Positions 1 through 8,818 of a stretch of DNA of 64,000 bases are shown here, one piece after another. How positions within the stretch are numbered: the first letter of the stretch is position 1; the number at the start of each line of letters is the position of its first letter. Below the pieces are notes generated by a model that was given only the letters and a program-made list of their open reading frames with translations, had not been told where the DNA came from and did no database searches. The position numbers and the translations under genes are program-made. Origin of the DNA: JBFXAF01 sp050184585 (GTDB taxonomy: Bacteria; Pseudomonadota; Alphaproteobacteria; Rhizobiales; Rhizobiaceae). The stretch lies in NCBI GenBank assembly GCA_050184585.1, contig JBFXAF010000012.1, positions 1 through 64,000 on the forward strand. The letters are read 5' to 3'.

Positions 1-65
1 ATCGCCTCGACATGCTCGAAGGCGGCGGCCTCATCGTAGAAGTAGGGGCGGGACAGGACGGACAT
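1..65 (-). CDS. IS1595-family transposase, N-terminal 21 residues
   Basis: The complement reads MSVLSRPYFYDEAAAFEHVE, which I recognise as the conserved N-terminus of IS1595-family (ISXO2-like) transposases, where it precedes a zinc-ribbon and the DDE-type catalytic core. Only 21 codons are in the window; the rest lies to the left. An AAGGAG ribosome site (complement of 74-79) is 8 bases upstream of the ATG, so the start is well supported. The protein would mobilise the element that interrupts the neighbouring adhesin gene. Confidence 0.75.
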   Translation of the reverse strand, partial: MSVLSRPYFYDEAAAFEHVEA

Positions 66-85
66 GGCGGTAACTCCTTGTCCCT

Positions 86-114
86 GTTATCCCTCATCCC
101 GTTGGGTTTGTCAA
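86..114 (-). promoter_or_regulatory. Putative transposase promoter
   Basis: On the minus strand TTGACA (complement of 109-114) is followed after exactly 17 bases by GATAAC (complement of 86-91), a good sigma-70-type pair. It lies inside the inferred element end, 20 bases before the transposase start, and points leftwards. TTGACA overlaps the stop codon of the truncated adhesin frame, so the stop is element-encoded. Confidence 0.5.
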
Positions 115-3100
115 ATATATAATCGCCTCTCGGTCAGGCCGCCCGGACCCGCGTTCGCAGCCGGCGTATAGAGCAGGTCGCCGTTCGGCAGGACCGTGAT
201 GGTTCCGCCCAGGCTGCCGGTGGGATTGACCGAGATCGGCGTGGTCGGGTGTTCTCCGTTCGCGCCGTAGTCGTCGTTCGAAAGCAGGTTGGCGATGTTG
301 CCGACCAGCTGGTCGGTCAAGCCCTCGTAGGCCGACCCCAACTCGTCATCGACCGCATCGGGCTGGGTGTCGTTGAGGACGTTGATGGTGACCTTGCCGT
401 CGCTCAGACCGATCGTGTCGCCGTCGGCGTCGGTCGCCTCGAAGAAGCCCGACAGGTCGAGCGGCACGCTGGCCGCGTTGCCGGCGTCGATCGGCTTGTG
501 CAGCGTGAAGGTCGCGTCGGAGCCGTCGAGGGTGACGGTAAAGACCGGATCGCTCGGATCGTCGGTGTAGCCGGTGATCGTGTCGCCATCGGACACGACC
601 ATGATCTGGTCGCCGTCCGAGGTGTGACCGCCGAACGCCTGCGCGTCGAATTCCTTCAGCGCGAAGGTGATTGGCTGGTCCGCGCCGCCCGCGACCAGCG
701 GAGCGAGGTCGAACGTCTGCTCGACCGGCGCTGGGCCGCCGCCGCCCGTCGAAATCTGCACGTCGTCGACAACCACAAGGCCGGCGATGCCCCAGCTGTT
801 GTTGAACGCGCCGGCGTCGCTGATGACGAGCCGGTCGATCGCTACGCCGTCGAACGCGGTGCCGGTAAGGTCGAGTACCACCGTTGGGCTGGCCCCGACG
901 TCGGGAAGCGGCGATACGAGGACAAACTCCTCCGCGACGAGATTGTTGTCCGCGTCATAGCCTCTGAGCCAGGCGCGGCCGGTGCCCGCTTCGGCACCCG
1001 AGCCGACACCGCCGAGCTTGAGGCTCTCGAGCACGAACGGGCTGCCGCTGTCGATGGCGTCGATCGTGATGCCGCCCAAGGCGCCAGCAACGTGTCCGGC
1101 GAACGGAAACACGTCCGTTGTGACGGTATAGTCCGGCCCGACGTTCAGACCGTTGGTGAAATCGAGGATCTCTACATTGCCCGGCGTCCCACTGCCCCCG
1201 AGGTCTGCCATCTCGACTTCGCCCGTGGCCGTCGCGCTCGTCTCCTCCGGAATGTCGTCGTCGACGTCGAATGAGATCGTCGTGCTGGTCGTGTCGTCGT
1301 CGCCGTCGGTGACGGTGACGTCGAAGTCCAGGCGGATATTGTCTTCCCAGGCCGAGCCGTCCTCGACCGTATTGTCGTCGGTGTTGAACGGGTGCGCGAG
1401 CGGCGCCTTCTGGGTGAAGACGTAGTTGCCCTCGTTGTCCAGTTCGAGCGTGTAGACCTCCACGTCGCCGGCGCTGAAGTCGTTGCTCCCGTCGAGGTCG
1501 ATGTAGCCGGTGAGCGTGCCGCCCTTGTCGTTGACGCCCGCGGTAGCGCCATCGGTCCATTCGGTGGATACGGCGTGCCGCGTGTTGCCGTTGCCGTCGT
1601 CGTAGATCGCTTCGAGTTCGGTCAGTTCCACGCCGTCGTCGCCTACCGCGGCCACCGCGCTGGCGGTGATCGCCTTCAGACCGTCCGCGCCCGCGTCGAA
1701 GTCGATCTTCCCGGTCGTCACCAGCGTGTCGCCGTCGTCGCCGGGACCGTCCGGATTGCCGAGCGGCAGGTTCTCGTCGTCCAACGTGCCAGTATGCGTC
1801 GTGACGCCCTGGATCACCGGTCCGTCGTCGCGGAACCCGATCTGTCCGCCGATCCCGACGGATGCCGAGACGGTGTCGCCGTCATAGTCGGTCTGCGTCA
1901 GCACCGCGTTGATCAGGCCGTCCAGCGTCTCGATGTCGTTGGGGTTCGTCTCGTCGCTGTGAAGGATCGGCATGTACTGTGCGACCGACACGCGGCCGGA
2001 CTGGTCGATCGCAGCCGCGAAGGCCACGTCTCCATCCTCGCCGTCGACGCGGCCGACGACCAGTCCGTCTTCGAGGAACAGGAAAATCCGGTCGCCCTCG
2101 AGGGTTTCCAGGCCGGAATCGAGCGGCTCGTCGCCGGTCAGTTCCAGCGAGACCTGGAAGTTGCCCGGCTCGTCAGCGCCGGCCAGCGGCAGGCCGATCG
2201 CGAGTGGCAGATCGTTTCGGGCATATCCGAGCGCGTCGCCCTGCAGGCCCTCCGCCCCCTCCAGTGCGCCGAAGAGGTTGCGCACGCCCGAATTGTTGGT
2301 GTCGTTCGCACCGTCCTGCTGGCGGTTGGCGCTCTCGTCGTGGATCGTCGCCTGGCCGGTCGAGGTGACCAGCGGCAGCGGGATGTCGTCGCGCACCTCG
2401 ACGATCACCTTGCCGTCGAGCGGCACCGTGTCGCCGTCGCCGTCGGTCGCCTCGATGATCGAACCGAAGTCTATGCCGTCGACCGAGCCGCCGCCAGCGG
2501 TCCTGAGATCGTAGTTCTTCTCCGCGTCGGCCGTCTGGTCGACATGGTCGAGCTGGTCGTATTGGGTGAAGGTGTAGTCGCCGTCGCCGTCGAGCTCATA
2601 GGTGAAGATCGTGCGGTCGACCAGCGGCTGGTAGCCCGGTGTCGGGAAGCCGAACACCGTGCTGTCCACATAGCCGATCAGCGTGTTGCCCGACATCGTG
2701 TAGATGACGTTCTGGCCGCGCGATTGCAGCCCGAGATCGGTCATCGTGTCGACGGCGTCGTCCTTGAAGGAGAAGCCGCCGCCGTCCGCCGGGCCGTCCG
2801 CGCCAAAGTCGACCAGCGCCGCCAGCGAACCGGAGGCTGCCGCGCCGCCGAGGAGCGTGGTGTCCGAACCGTCGCCGCTGCCGTCCGCCGGCGAGGATCC
2901 CACCGAGCGCAGGTTGAGGATGTCACCCTCGTCGATGGTCACGCCGGTCGGGTCGACGTCGCGCAGTTCCGGCCGGTCGTCGATGACGGAGAGGCCGACG
3001 GGCGCGGTGGCGGTCGTGCCGTCGGTGTCGCGCGCGACGACGGTGACGCCCGTGATCGAGATGCTGTTCTTGTCGCCGCCTTCGGGATGCGGGAAATTGT

Positions 3101-4835
3101 CCGTGAGCGTCGCCGTGACCGTCGCCGAGTTGGTGCCGAGATCCGGCGCCAGGTCGAGCTGGATCGCCGCCACGCCGTTGATCGAGCCGATCAGCTGGTT
3201 CGTCCCGCCGCCGGTCCACACGATGTCGTCGCCGTCGATGCCGTCGACGTTGACGGTGATGGCGTCGGTCTCGCCGAAGACGATCGACGTGATGTTGTCG
3301 GTGCCCTCGATGAACTGCACCGTCGCGGCGCTGGTGTCGCCGCCCGAGCCCGCTTCGGTGCCGGTTGCGTTGTTGTTGTCGAGCGCGTCTTCCTGGACGT
3401 AGAGCAACGGCGGCTTGCCGTCCGCCACGCGCGGCCCCTCGCCGTCGGCGATCAGGAAGCTGATCGTCGCCGTCGAGACGTCGCCGTCGCCGTCCGTGAT
3501 CTCGTAGGTGAAGGTGTCGGTGACGCCGTCCGCGTTGTCGAGGTTCGAGAAGGGGATGTAGCTGTAGGAGCCGTCGGCGTAGAGATAGAGCGTGCCGTAG
3601 TTGCCGGGCACGTAGAAGAAGGTGCTGCCGCCCTCCTGCGAAGGCTGGGAGCTGCCCAGCGGTCCCGACGCCCCCGTCACCTCCGCCCCGTCCGCGCCCT
3701 CGGTGTCGGCGCCTGGGCCGCCCGTTCCGCCATCGGTGTTCTCGCCGGTCATCACGTTGCCGGCGACGTACTGCCCTTCGGTGGTGCTGTCCTCGTCGTC
3801 GCGCGCGGTTGGCACGTCGTCCACGATGCCGACGTTGAACGTCTGGCTGATCTCGCCGCCGTTCGGGCCGGTGAGGACGACCTCGAACGTCTCCTGGTTG
3901 TCGTCGCCGTCGGTGACCTGGGTCAGCGTGTAGACATATTCGATGATGCCGCTGGACGGGTCGAAGCTGGTGACCGTGAGATAGCCGAACTGTCCGTCGA
4001 CGCGCGTTCCCGGACCCTCGACAGCGACGCCGTTGATGGCGACTGACGAGACGCCGTTGGAGCCCGAATACTCGATCCGGCCCGTGCCCGAATTGGCGTC
4101 CTCGCCGACCACGTTGGCGGAGCCGCCGGGAAGCCTCGATTCCGGTGCGCCCTCCGGCGACGTGATCAGCAGCTGGAGGACGTCCCCGGCCACCTCGTCG
4201 ACGTCTTCCTCTTCTTCCTCATCGTCTCCGTCGTCGCCGCCGAGTTCATCCTCTTCCTCGGTCTCGCCGTCGGGCAGTTCGGTCCTGAGCAGCAGGTCGC
4301 CGATCGCGATCCCGTCGCCGAGGCCGCCCTCGCTCTCGCCCGCGAACGGATCGCCGGAGCCGGTTGGCGGGGTCGGCGTGCCGCCGATCGAGATCGTGCC
4401 GTCGGGTCCGAAGGCGACGTCGATGCCGGCTGCCTCGAGCGCGGCGAGCAGCGCGACGCGCGGGATCTCGATCTCGCCGATGACGAAGGTCGGCACGTTG
4501 AGCGCCGCGTCGAGGATGACGATGAGCGTCCCGTCGGGCTGTTCGAGCACGATATCGTCGCCATCGACCCGGATGTTGTCGATGGTCGTGCCGGCCGGCA
4601 GGCGCACGATGTTGTCGGCGTCCGGGCGATATTCCGCCGCGGGCGTCTCGCCCTGCGTCGGGACTTCCGTCGCGCCCTGGTCGACCGGCGCCGGATCCCC
4701 GGTGTCGGCCTGGGCAACGATCACCGGTGCGGGTCTCGCGTCGCGCGCCGTATCGGAGGGAACCGGCGGGACGGACGTGTCCGTCGACGCGTCCGCGTTC
4801 CAGCGTCCGTCGAAATCATCAACGATCGTAGCCAT
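111..4835 (-). CDS. Giant type I-secreted repeat adhesin, 3'-truncated by an insertion sequence
   Basis: This is a 1574-residue remnant of a very large, acidic, Asp/Gly-rich surface protein of the T1SS-143/DUF5801 (BapA/LapA-like) kind. Residues 1-75 are a low-complexity leader. Residues 76-150 (VRLPAGTTIDNIRVDG onward) resemble the N-terminal module of such adhesins and are followed by a Glu/Asp-only stretch near 190-215. A cadherin/VCBS-like domain is near 340-465 (DTFTYEITDGDGDVSTATIS). Several DUF5801-type repeats follow (e.g. VTDGDDDTTSTTISFDVDDD, INVLNDTQPDAVDDELGSA). Family members normally continue into more repeats and C-terminal RTX nonapeptides with the type I secretion signal; none is present here. 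The frame ends in an alien tail, ERRLYI, at the IS1595 junction. Without the C-terminal signal the product should not be secreted, so the gene is probably inactive unless the missing part continues beyond the element. The ATG has AAGGGTGG 6 bases upstream. Confidence 0.8.
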   Translation of the reverse strand: MATIVDDFDGRWNADASTDTSVPPVPSDTARDARPAPVIVAQADTGDPAPVDQGATEVPTQGETPAAEYRPDADNIVRLPAGTTIDNIRVDGDDIVLEQPDGTLIVILDAALNVPTFVIGEIEIPRVALLAALEAAGIDVAFGPDGTISIGGTPTPPTGSGDPFAGESEGGLGDGIAIGDLLLRTELPDGETEEEDELGGDDGDDEEEEEDVDEVAGDVLQLLITSPEGAPESRLPGGSANVVGEDANSGTGRIEYSGSNGVSSVAINGVAVEGPGTRVDGQFGYLTVTSFDPSSGIIEYVYTLTQVTDGDDNQETFEVVLTGPNGGEISQTFNVGIVDDVPTARDDEDSTTEGQYVAGNVMTGENTDGGTGGPGADTEGADGAEVTGASGPLGSSQPSQEGGSTFFYVPGNYGTLYLYADGSYSYIPFSNLDNADGVTDTFTYEITDGDGDVSTATISFLIADGEGPRVADGKPPLLYVQEDALDNNNATGTEAGSGGDTSAATVQFIEGTDNITSIVFGETDAITVNVDGIDGDDIVWTGGGTNQLIGSINGVAAIQLDLAPDLGTNSATVTATLTDNFPHPEGGDKNSISITGVTVVARDTDGTTATAPVGLSVIDDRPELRDVDPTGVTIDEGDILNLRSVGSSPADGSGDGSDTTLLGGAAASGSLAALVDFGADGPADGGGFSFKDDAVDTMTDLGLQSRGQNVIYTMSGNTLIGYVDSTVFGFPTPGYQPLVDRTIFTYELDGDGDYTFTQYDQLDHVDQTADAEKNYDLRTAGGGSVDGIDFGSIIEATDGDGDTVPLDGKVIVEVRDDIPLPLVTSTGQATIHDESANRQQDGANDTNNSGVRNLFGALEGAEGLQGDALGYARNDLPLAIGLPLAGADEPGNFQVSLELTGDEPLDSGLETLEGDRIFLFLEDGLVVGRVDGEDGDVAFAAAIDQSGRVSVAQYMPILHSDETNPNDIETLDGLINAVLTQTDYDGDTVSASVGIGGQIGFRDDGPVIQGVTTHTGTLDDENLPLGNPDGPGDDGDTLVTTGKIDFDAGADGLKAITASAVAAVGDDGVELTELEAIYDDGNGNTRHAVSTEWTDGATAGVNDKGGTLTGYIDLDGSNDFSAGDVEVYTLELDNEGNYVFTQKAPLAHPFNTDDNTVEDGSAWEDNIRLDFDVTVTDGDDDTTSTTISFDVDDDIPEETSATATGEVEMADLGGSGTPGNVEILDFTNGLNVGPDYTVTTDVFPFAGHVAGALGGITIDAIDSGSPFVLESLKLGGVGSGAEAGTGRAWLRGYDADNNLVAEEFVLVSPLPDVGASPTVVLDLTGTAFDGVAIDRLVISDAGAFNNSWGIAGLVVVDDVQISTGGGGPAPVEQTFDLAPLVAGGADQPITFALKEFDAQAFGGHTSDGDQIMVVSDGDTITGYTDDPSDPVFTVTLDGSDATFTLHKPIDAGNAASVPLDLSGFFEATDADGDTIGLSDGKVTINVLNDTQPDAVDDELGSAYEGLTDQLVGNIANLLSNDDYGANGEHPTTPISVNPTGSLGGTITVLPNGDLLYTPAANAGPGGLTERRLYI

Positions 4836-4906
4836 GCCAACCCACCCTTGTTGGCTCGATAGAAGCCGTTTGCGCTCGGCATATCAACCTGGAGGTGAGG
4901 GGATCG

Positions 4907-4922
4907 ATATAGCCCGCTATAT
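4907..4922. promoter_or_regulatory. Perfect 16-bp palindrome upstream of the adhesin
   Basis: ATATAGC-CC-GCTATAT has perfect 7-base arms and lies about 72 bases upstream of the adhesin start, in the 149-base gap after the TIR gene. The gap is more AT-rich than its surroundings. The site could be an operator or an UP-like element of the adhesin promoter. No regulator gene is adjacent, so its partner is unknown. Confidence 0.35.
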
Positions 4923-4984
4923 AGGTGCGGTCGAAACTTTACCGGTGGTTAACTCTCGAGGCAGTCCGGGCATCGGGTTGCGGT

Positions 4985-7786
4985 CTATTCCGATGCCGTT
5001 CTCCCGTTGGCCTCGATGAACTCGTCGACCGTCCCGGCCACGGGCGGCAGTTCGATGTCGGGCGACGCCGACGCAAGGGCGCCGAGGCTGAAGGCGGGGA
5101 CGGTCGCGAAGAACCTCTCCGCCGCGTCAGGGCTGTCGAGCGCGAAGTTGACGAGTTCAGGCGCGACGGCCTCGCTGCTTGGGCTGCTGCGCAAGGCCCG
5201 CTGCAGGGTGCCGGTATCGCAGTCTATCTCCGCGAGCTCGAGGTCCTCGTCGTGCTCGATCGAACGGCAGTCCGTGTCCGGGTCGAAGGCGCTGGTCAGC
5301 GGCATTCCCGTCGGCGCGTCGAGCACGCGGATCTGGCCGTTGGCCGCGGTGACCATGACCAGCGCGCCGTCGCTCGAGATCGAGGCCGCCACGATATCGG
5401 TATCGAGATCGAACGGCGCCGCGATCCAGACCGGGACCTGGGTCTCGAGGTCCAGCCTGCGGACCACGCCGCGGCTCGAGAAGTCGAGGTGTTGCCTGCC
5501 GAGGCGAAACGGTCCCTCCTCGCTCGGCGGCCATCGCAGGTCGTAGGTCGAGATCAGCTCCATGTCCGGGAATCGGTAGCTCCAGACGACGCCCAGATCG
5601 TCGATGGCCGTCAGGCTCTGGCCGTCGTCCCGCATGAACACCTCGACGACGGTCTTGCTGGTTCTCTGGCGAGGCGCGCGCATGGTCCGGCGGTCCATGT
5701 CGACGACGGCGAGGCTGAAGCTGCCCAGCCCCTCCATGCCCGCCACCACGGCGTGGTCGCCCGAGGGCGTCAGGAACACGCCGCCCCCGGTATCGTAGAT
5801 CGCGCCAAGGTCGGTGCAGCGCTCGACCACCCAGTCCGCGCCGAACCAGCAGATCTCCGGCAGCGTCCAGCGGTCGAAGAAGAGGCCGGCAACGACGAAA
5901 CCTTCACCGTGCGCGTAGATCCTGAGGGCGGGAGGCAGGGTCTCGAAGCCGTTGCCATAGCGATGATACTCCACGGCCGAACGCGCATGGGACGACTGCT
6001 TCGTTCCGCGGAACATCGCCCGCTCGAAGAAGGTTTGTTCCGGCAGGAATGGCGTCGTGAAGTCGCCGCCGACGGATTCGATCGTCCGCGATGGACCTCC
6101 ATGTCGCCGACGTTCGATCGACGGCTTGTCCGTCTCGCGCCACATCGAGGTTTCCGGGCCCAGCACCGGAAGCGTCAGGACCTGGCCGGCGGGAGCAATG
6201 AAGCCGAGTTCGCCGACCGCCGCGGCCTGAATAGCGCCCGACGGCCCATAGGCGGCCTCGATGCACAATTGCGCCCTGCCGTCCGCATCGCCCACGGAGA
6301 ACGGAGCCGGGACGTTCCGGGCGGCGTAGAGCTGGCGGATCGCCGCGAGTGTGCCGCTGCTGATCGTGACGGAATGGCCGCACGCGCCGCCGCTGGCCTC
6401 CGGGCCGTCGATTTCACGTTGCGACAGGGGCACCTGCATGCCGAAGCCGTTGGTCACGTCGATATACGCGCCGTATCCCTCCTCTCCACCCGAATAGGTT
6501 GCCTCGATCGAACCGACGGCGATCGCCACCCCCGGCCCGGCGGAGAACAGCTTGAGCCGCGACAGGCCGCGGGTCTCGATGCCTGCCCCCTTGATCAGCG
6601 CGTCGCCGAGCTCTTCGGTTCCCGGCCCGTCCTTCCATCGCCATGACCGGACGATGTTCGCCTCGCCGTCGAGCACGAGGATGCGGCCGAGCGAATCGAA
6701 CAGCAGGTTCTGGTCCGGCGAAAGCTGCGCGTAGGCGATGACCACCCCGTCGTCATAGGTCGCCAGCCCGCCGCCGGCCGAGATCACCTGCTTGCCGGCG
6801 ACCTGCCACAACTTGGTTCCGTCCGAACGAAGCAGATCGCGGATCGGGGTCAGCCGGTCCGCCCACGCGCCCCTGACGCGTTCGATCGCCTGCGCCTCCT
6901 CGGGCGTCGACGCCGACAGGCTGCCGACAGCGGCGCCGACCTGGCTCTCCGACTCGAGGAGCGTGCGCGCCACCTCGTTGCGCCGCTGCGCCGACGACGC
7001 CAGGGCAACGCGTTCCTGCTCCCGTGCGTTTTGTGCCTGCAACTGGCCGAACCAGGCCAGGGAGATGCCCGCCAGCGTCACCGCCGCCGTTGCCCCGACA
7101 GCCATGCGACGGCGCCACTGCTCGGCGCGGCGGCTGGCGAGGATGAGGCCGAGCGTATCGGAAGCCGGCGCCGGCACGTCGCGAGGCGGACGAGCGGCCC
7201 AGGCTTCGGCATCCTTCAGCGCGCGGCCGCGCAACAGCCGCGCCCGGTCACGGCGCGCGGCCTGCCACTCCGTCGCCATCTCGGCAAGGCTCGTCGCCTT
7301 CCTGAGCCAGGCCCGGTTGGTGTTCAGCGTCGCCACGAGCGCCTGCTCGTGCTCGCCCGGATCATAGCTGCCGCGGTTGGGCAGGAGGTTGATGCGGCCG
7401 AGCGATTCCGGCAGCGTATCGGGGTCGACGTCGCGGACCCTCACGGGCACCAGCCGCTTCGACAGGCGCACGACCTCGCCGAGTTCCCAGTTCACCCAGC
7501 GTGAGCGGACCGAATCGGGCGAGACCAGCCAGACGACGGTGTCGCTGCCGGCGATGAATCCCGCGAGCTCCGCCTGCCATTCCTCCCCGTATGGCAGGTC
7601 GCGCACGTCGATCTTCACGTCGAAGCCGTTGCGGGTGAGCGCGTCGGCGACTGATTCGGCGGCGGAAATGTCGGCCCGCGAATAGGAGATGAAGACGCGG
7701 AGCGCGTCATTGCCGCCGCCCCGCCGTTCCGCCAGTTCTGTTTCTGCCACGCCCGCTCTAACCCGATGCTCGTCCCGCGCGAGCAT
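4985..7786 (-). CDS. TIR-domain protein with a membrane helix and C-terminal beta-propeller-like region
   Basis: From the chosen ATG the product is 933 residues. Residues 28-140 form a TIR domain: strand A is RVFISYSRAD, and SRWVNWELGEV carries Glu101 at the place of the catalytic glutamate of NAD-cleaving TIR domains. Residues 160-225 form a basic helical linker (LLRGRALKDAEAWAA) typical of bacterial TIR-WD40 proteins. Residues 228-247 are one hydrophobic helix, followed by a coiled Glu/Gln/Arg stretch. The last 600 residues are beta-rich with repeated Gly-Asp turns, compatible with a divergent propeller. The role is unproven; such TIR architectures are linked to NAD-dependent defence or signalling. 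The frame is open to 8098 but overlaps the exporter gene; ATG at 7807 and GTG at 7750 are other possible starts, and none has a strong ribosome site. The neighbours suggest a stand-alone accessory gene. Confidence 0.75.
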   Translation of the reverse strand: MLARDEHRVRAGVAETELAERRGGGNDALRVFISYSRADISAAESVADALTRNGFDVKIDVRDLPYGEEWQAELAGFIAGSDTVVWLVSPDSVRSRWVNWELGEVVRLSKRLVPVRVRDVDPDTLPESLGRINLLPNRGSYDPGEHEQALVATLNTNRAWLRKATSLAEMATEWQAARRDRARLLRGRALKDAEAWAARPPRDVPAPASDTLGLILASRRAEQWRRRMAVGATAAVTLAGISLAWFGQLQAQNAREQERVALASSAQRRNEVARTLLESESQVGAAVGSLSASTPEEAQAIERVRGAWADRLTPIRDLLRSDGTKLWQVAGKQVISAGGGLATYDDGVVIAYAQLSPDQNLLFDSLGRILVLDGEANIVRSWRWKDGPGTEELGDALIKGAGIETRGLSRLKLFSAGPGVAIAVGSIEATYSGGEEGYGAYIDVTNGFGMQVPLSQREIDGPEASGGACGHSVTISSGTLAAIRQLYAARNVPAPFSVGDADGRAQLCIEAAYGPSGAIQAAAVGELGFIAPAGQVLTLPVLGPETSMWRETDKPSIERRRHGGPSRTIESVGGDFTTPFLPEQTFFERAMFRGTKQSSHARSAVEYHRYGNGFETLPPALRIYAHGEGFVVAGLFFDRWTLPEICWFGADWVVERCTDLGAIYDTGGGVFLTPSGDHAVVAGMEGLGSFSLAVVDMDRRTMRAPRQRTSKTVVEVFMRDDGQSLTAIDDLGVVWSYRFPDMELISTYDLRWPPSEEGPFRLGRQHLDFSSRGVVRRLDLETQVPVWIAAPFDLDTDIVAASISSDGALVMVTAANGQIRVLDAPTGMPLTSAFDPDTDCRSIEHDEDLELAEIDCDTGTLQRALRSSPSSEAVAPELVNFALDSPDAAERFFATVPAFSLGALASASPDIELPPVAGTVDEFIEANGRTASE

Positions 7787-7838
7787 AGAAACCCAGGATT
7801 GCGGCATCAATGGTTCCGATGCCGCGGCGCCCCCGAGG

Positions 7839-8729
7839 TCAGAACCGGTTGCGGAACGGGTTCCAGCGCACGGTTCCGAGCCGCACCCTCTCGCGCGCCA
7901 GGGTGAGCAGGCCCGACGAGCCGACCACCGCGAGCCCCGCCAGGCTGAGCCAGTCCGGATACTCGGCAAAGAACGCCGCGCCGATGACCACCGCCCAGAC
8001 GATCTGCGAATAGTGCGTCGGCGCGATCTGGTTGGCGGGGCTGTAGCGCGTGGCGAGAAGCTGGAGGCGGTGACCTGCCGCGGTGCACAGGCCGGCAAGC
8101 GCCAGCAGCCCTGCCTCGGACAGGCCCGGCAGTGGCGCGCCCTTCGAGGTGATCGCCATCGCGACGCCGTTGATGATGAGCCCGTAGGCGACCAGCGTGC
8201 CGAGCACGGTCGTCTGGCGCTCGCCCGCCAGCGAGCGCATCAGGATGATGCTCATCGCCGCCAGCAGGGCTACCCCGACCGCCGACAGGTGCCCGAGCGA
8301 AAGCTCGCGAAAGCCCGGCCGCACGACGAGAAGCACGCCCAGGAATCCGGCGATCACCGCCGCCCAGCGCCATGCCCCCACGCTTTCCTTCAGGACCACG
8401 ATCGACAGCAGCGTCACGAAGAACGGGGCGAGGAAGATCAGCGCGTATGACTCGGCGAGCGGTATGGTCGTGAAGGCATAGACGCTCATCACCCCCGCCG
8501 CCGAGCCCGAGAGAGCGCGCGCATGCACGGCCCACGGCTGGCGCATGCGCCAGAAACCCCACCAGCGTTCGCCGTCCGGCGTGAGGAACAGCAGCAGCAC
8601 CGAGGCGATCAGGATGTTCCAGAACCCGATCTCGAAGATCGTGAGGGCGCCGCCCATGCCCTTGATCAGGCCATCGCCCCACGCATAGACCGCATAGGCC
8701 GCCAGGGCGAGCAGGATGCCGTTCTTCAC
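7839..8729 (-). CDS. EamA/DMT-family transporter
   Basis: This 296-residue protein has about ten hydrophobic segments in two five-helix halves, as in EamA (drug/metabolite transporter) exporters. Typical signatures are the first-half end (FFVTLLSIVVLKESVGAWRW) and the second-half segment THYSQIVWAVVIGAAFFAEY. The family exports amino acids, metabolites or drugs across the inner membrane; the substrate cannot be read from sequence. The start is GTG (complement of 8727-8729) with no strong ribosome site. It lies 53 bases upstream of the TIR gene on the same strand and 89 bases after the TetR gene. Confidence 0.8.
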   Translation of the reverse strand: MKNGILLALAAYAVYAWGDGLIKGMGGALTIFEIGFWNILIASVLLLFLTPDGERWWGFWRMRQPWAVHARALSGSAAGVMSVYAFTTIPLAESYALIFLAPFFVTLLSIVVLKESVGAWRWAAVIAGFLGVLLVVRPGFRELSLGHLSAVGVALLAAMSIILMRSLAGERQTTVLGTLVAYGLIINGVAMAITSKGAPLPGLSEAGLLALAGLCTAAGHRLQLLATRYSPANQIAPTHYSQIVWAVVIGAAFFAEYPDWLSLAGLAVVGSSGLLTLARERVRLGTVRWNPFRNRF

Positions 8730-8818
8730 GAGGGGTACACCTGGGAGGTCCGCAGTTTCCTGAGCCTGTTAAGCGGATTCGTGGGGCGGGGGAATGGGAC
8801 GCAGGCGCCCCCATGCCG

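Larger units (their letters stand above)
1..127 (-). mobile_element. End of an IS1595-family insertion sequence
   Basis: The window opens inside an insertion element. It comprises the start of an IS1595/ISXO2-type transposase (reading leftwards out of the window), its ribosome site and promoter. The inner boundary is inferred near position 127, because the large adhesin reading frame keeps family-like sequence up to GGLTE and then changes to an unrelated tail that runs into the element. The other end, the terminal repeats and any target duplication lie outside the window or could not be checked. Confidence 0.7.

Noticed and set aside
1392..4046. Long open frame of 884 codons on the plus strand opposite the adhesin
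   Set aside because: It is rich in Arg/Val/Asp repeats produced by the complement of the Asp/Gly codons of the adhesin and has no family-like motif; the minus-strand frame is clearly the coding one.
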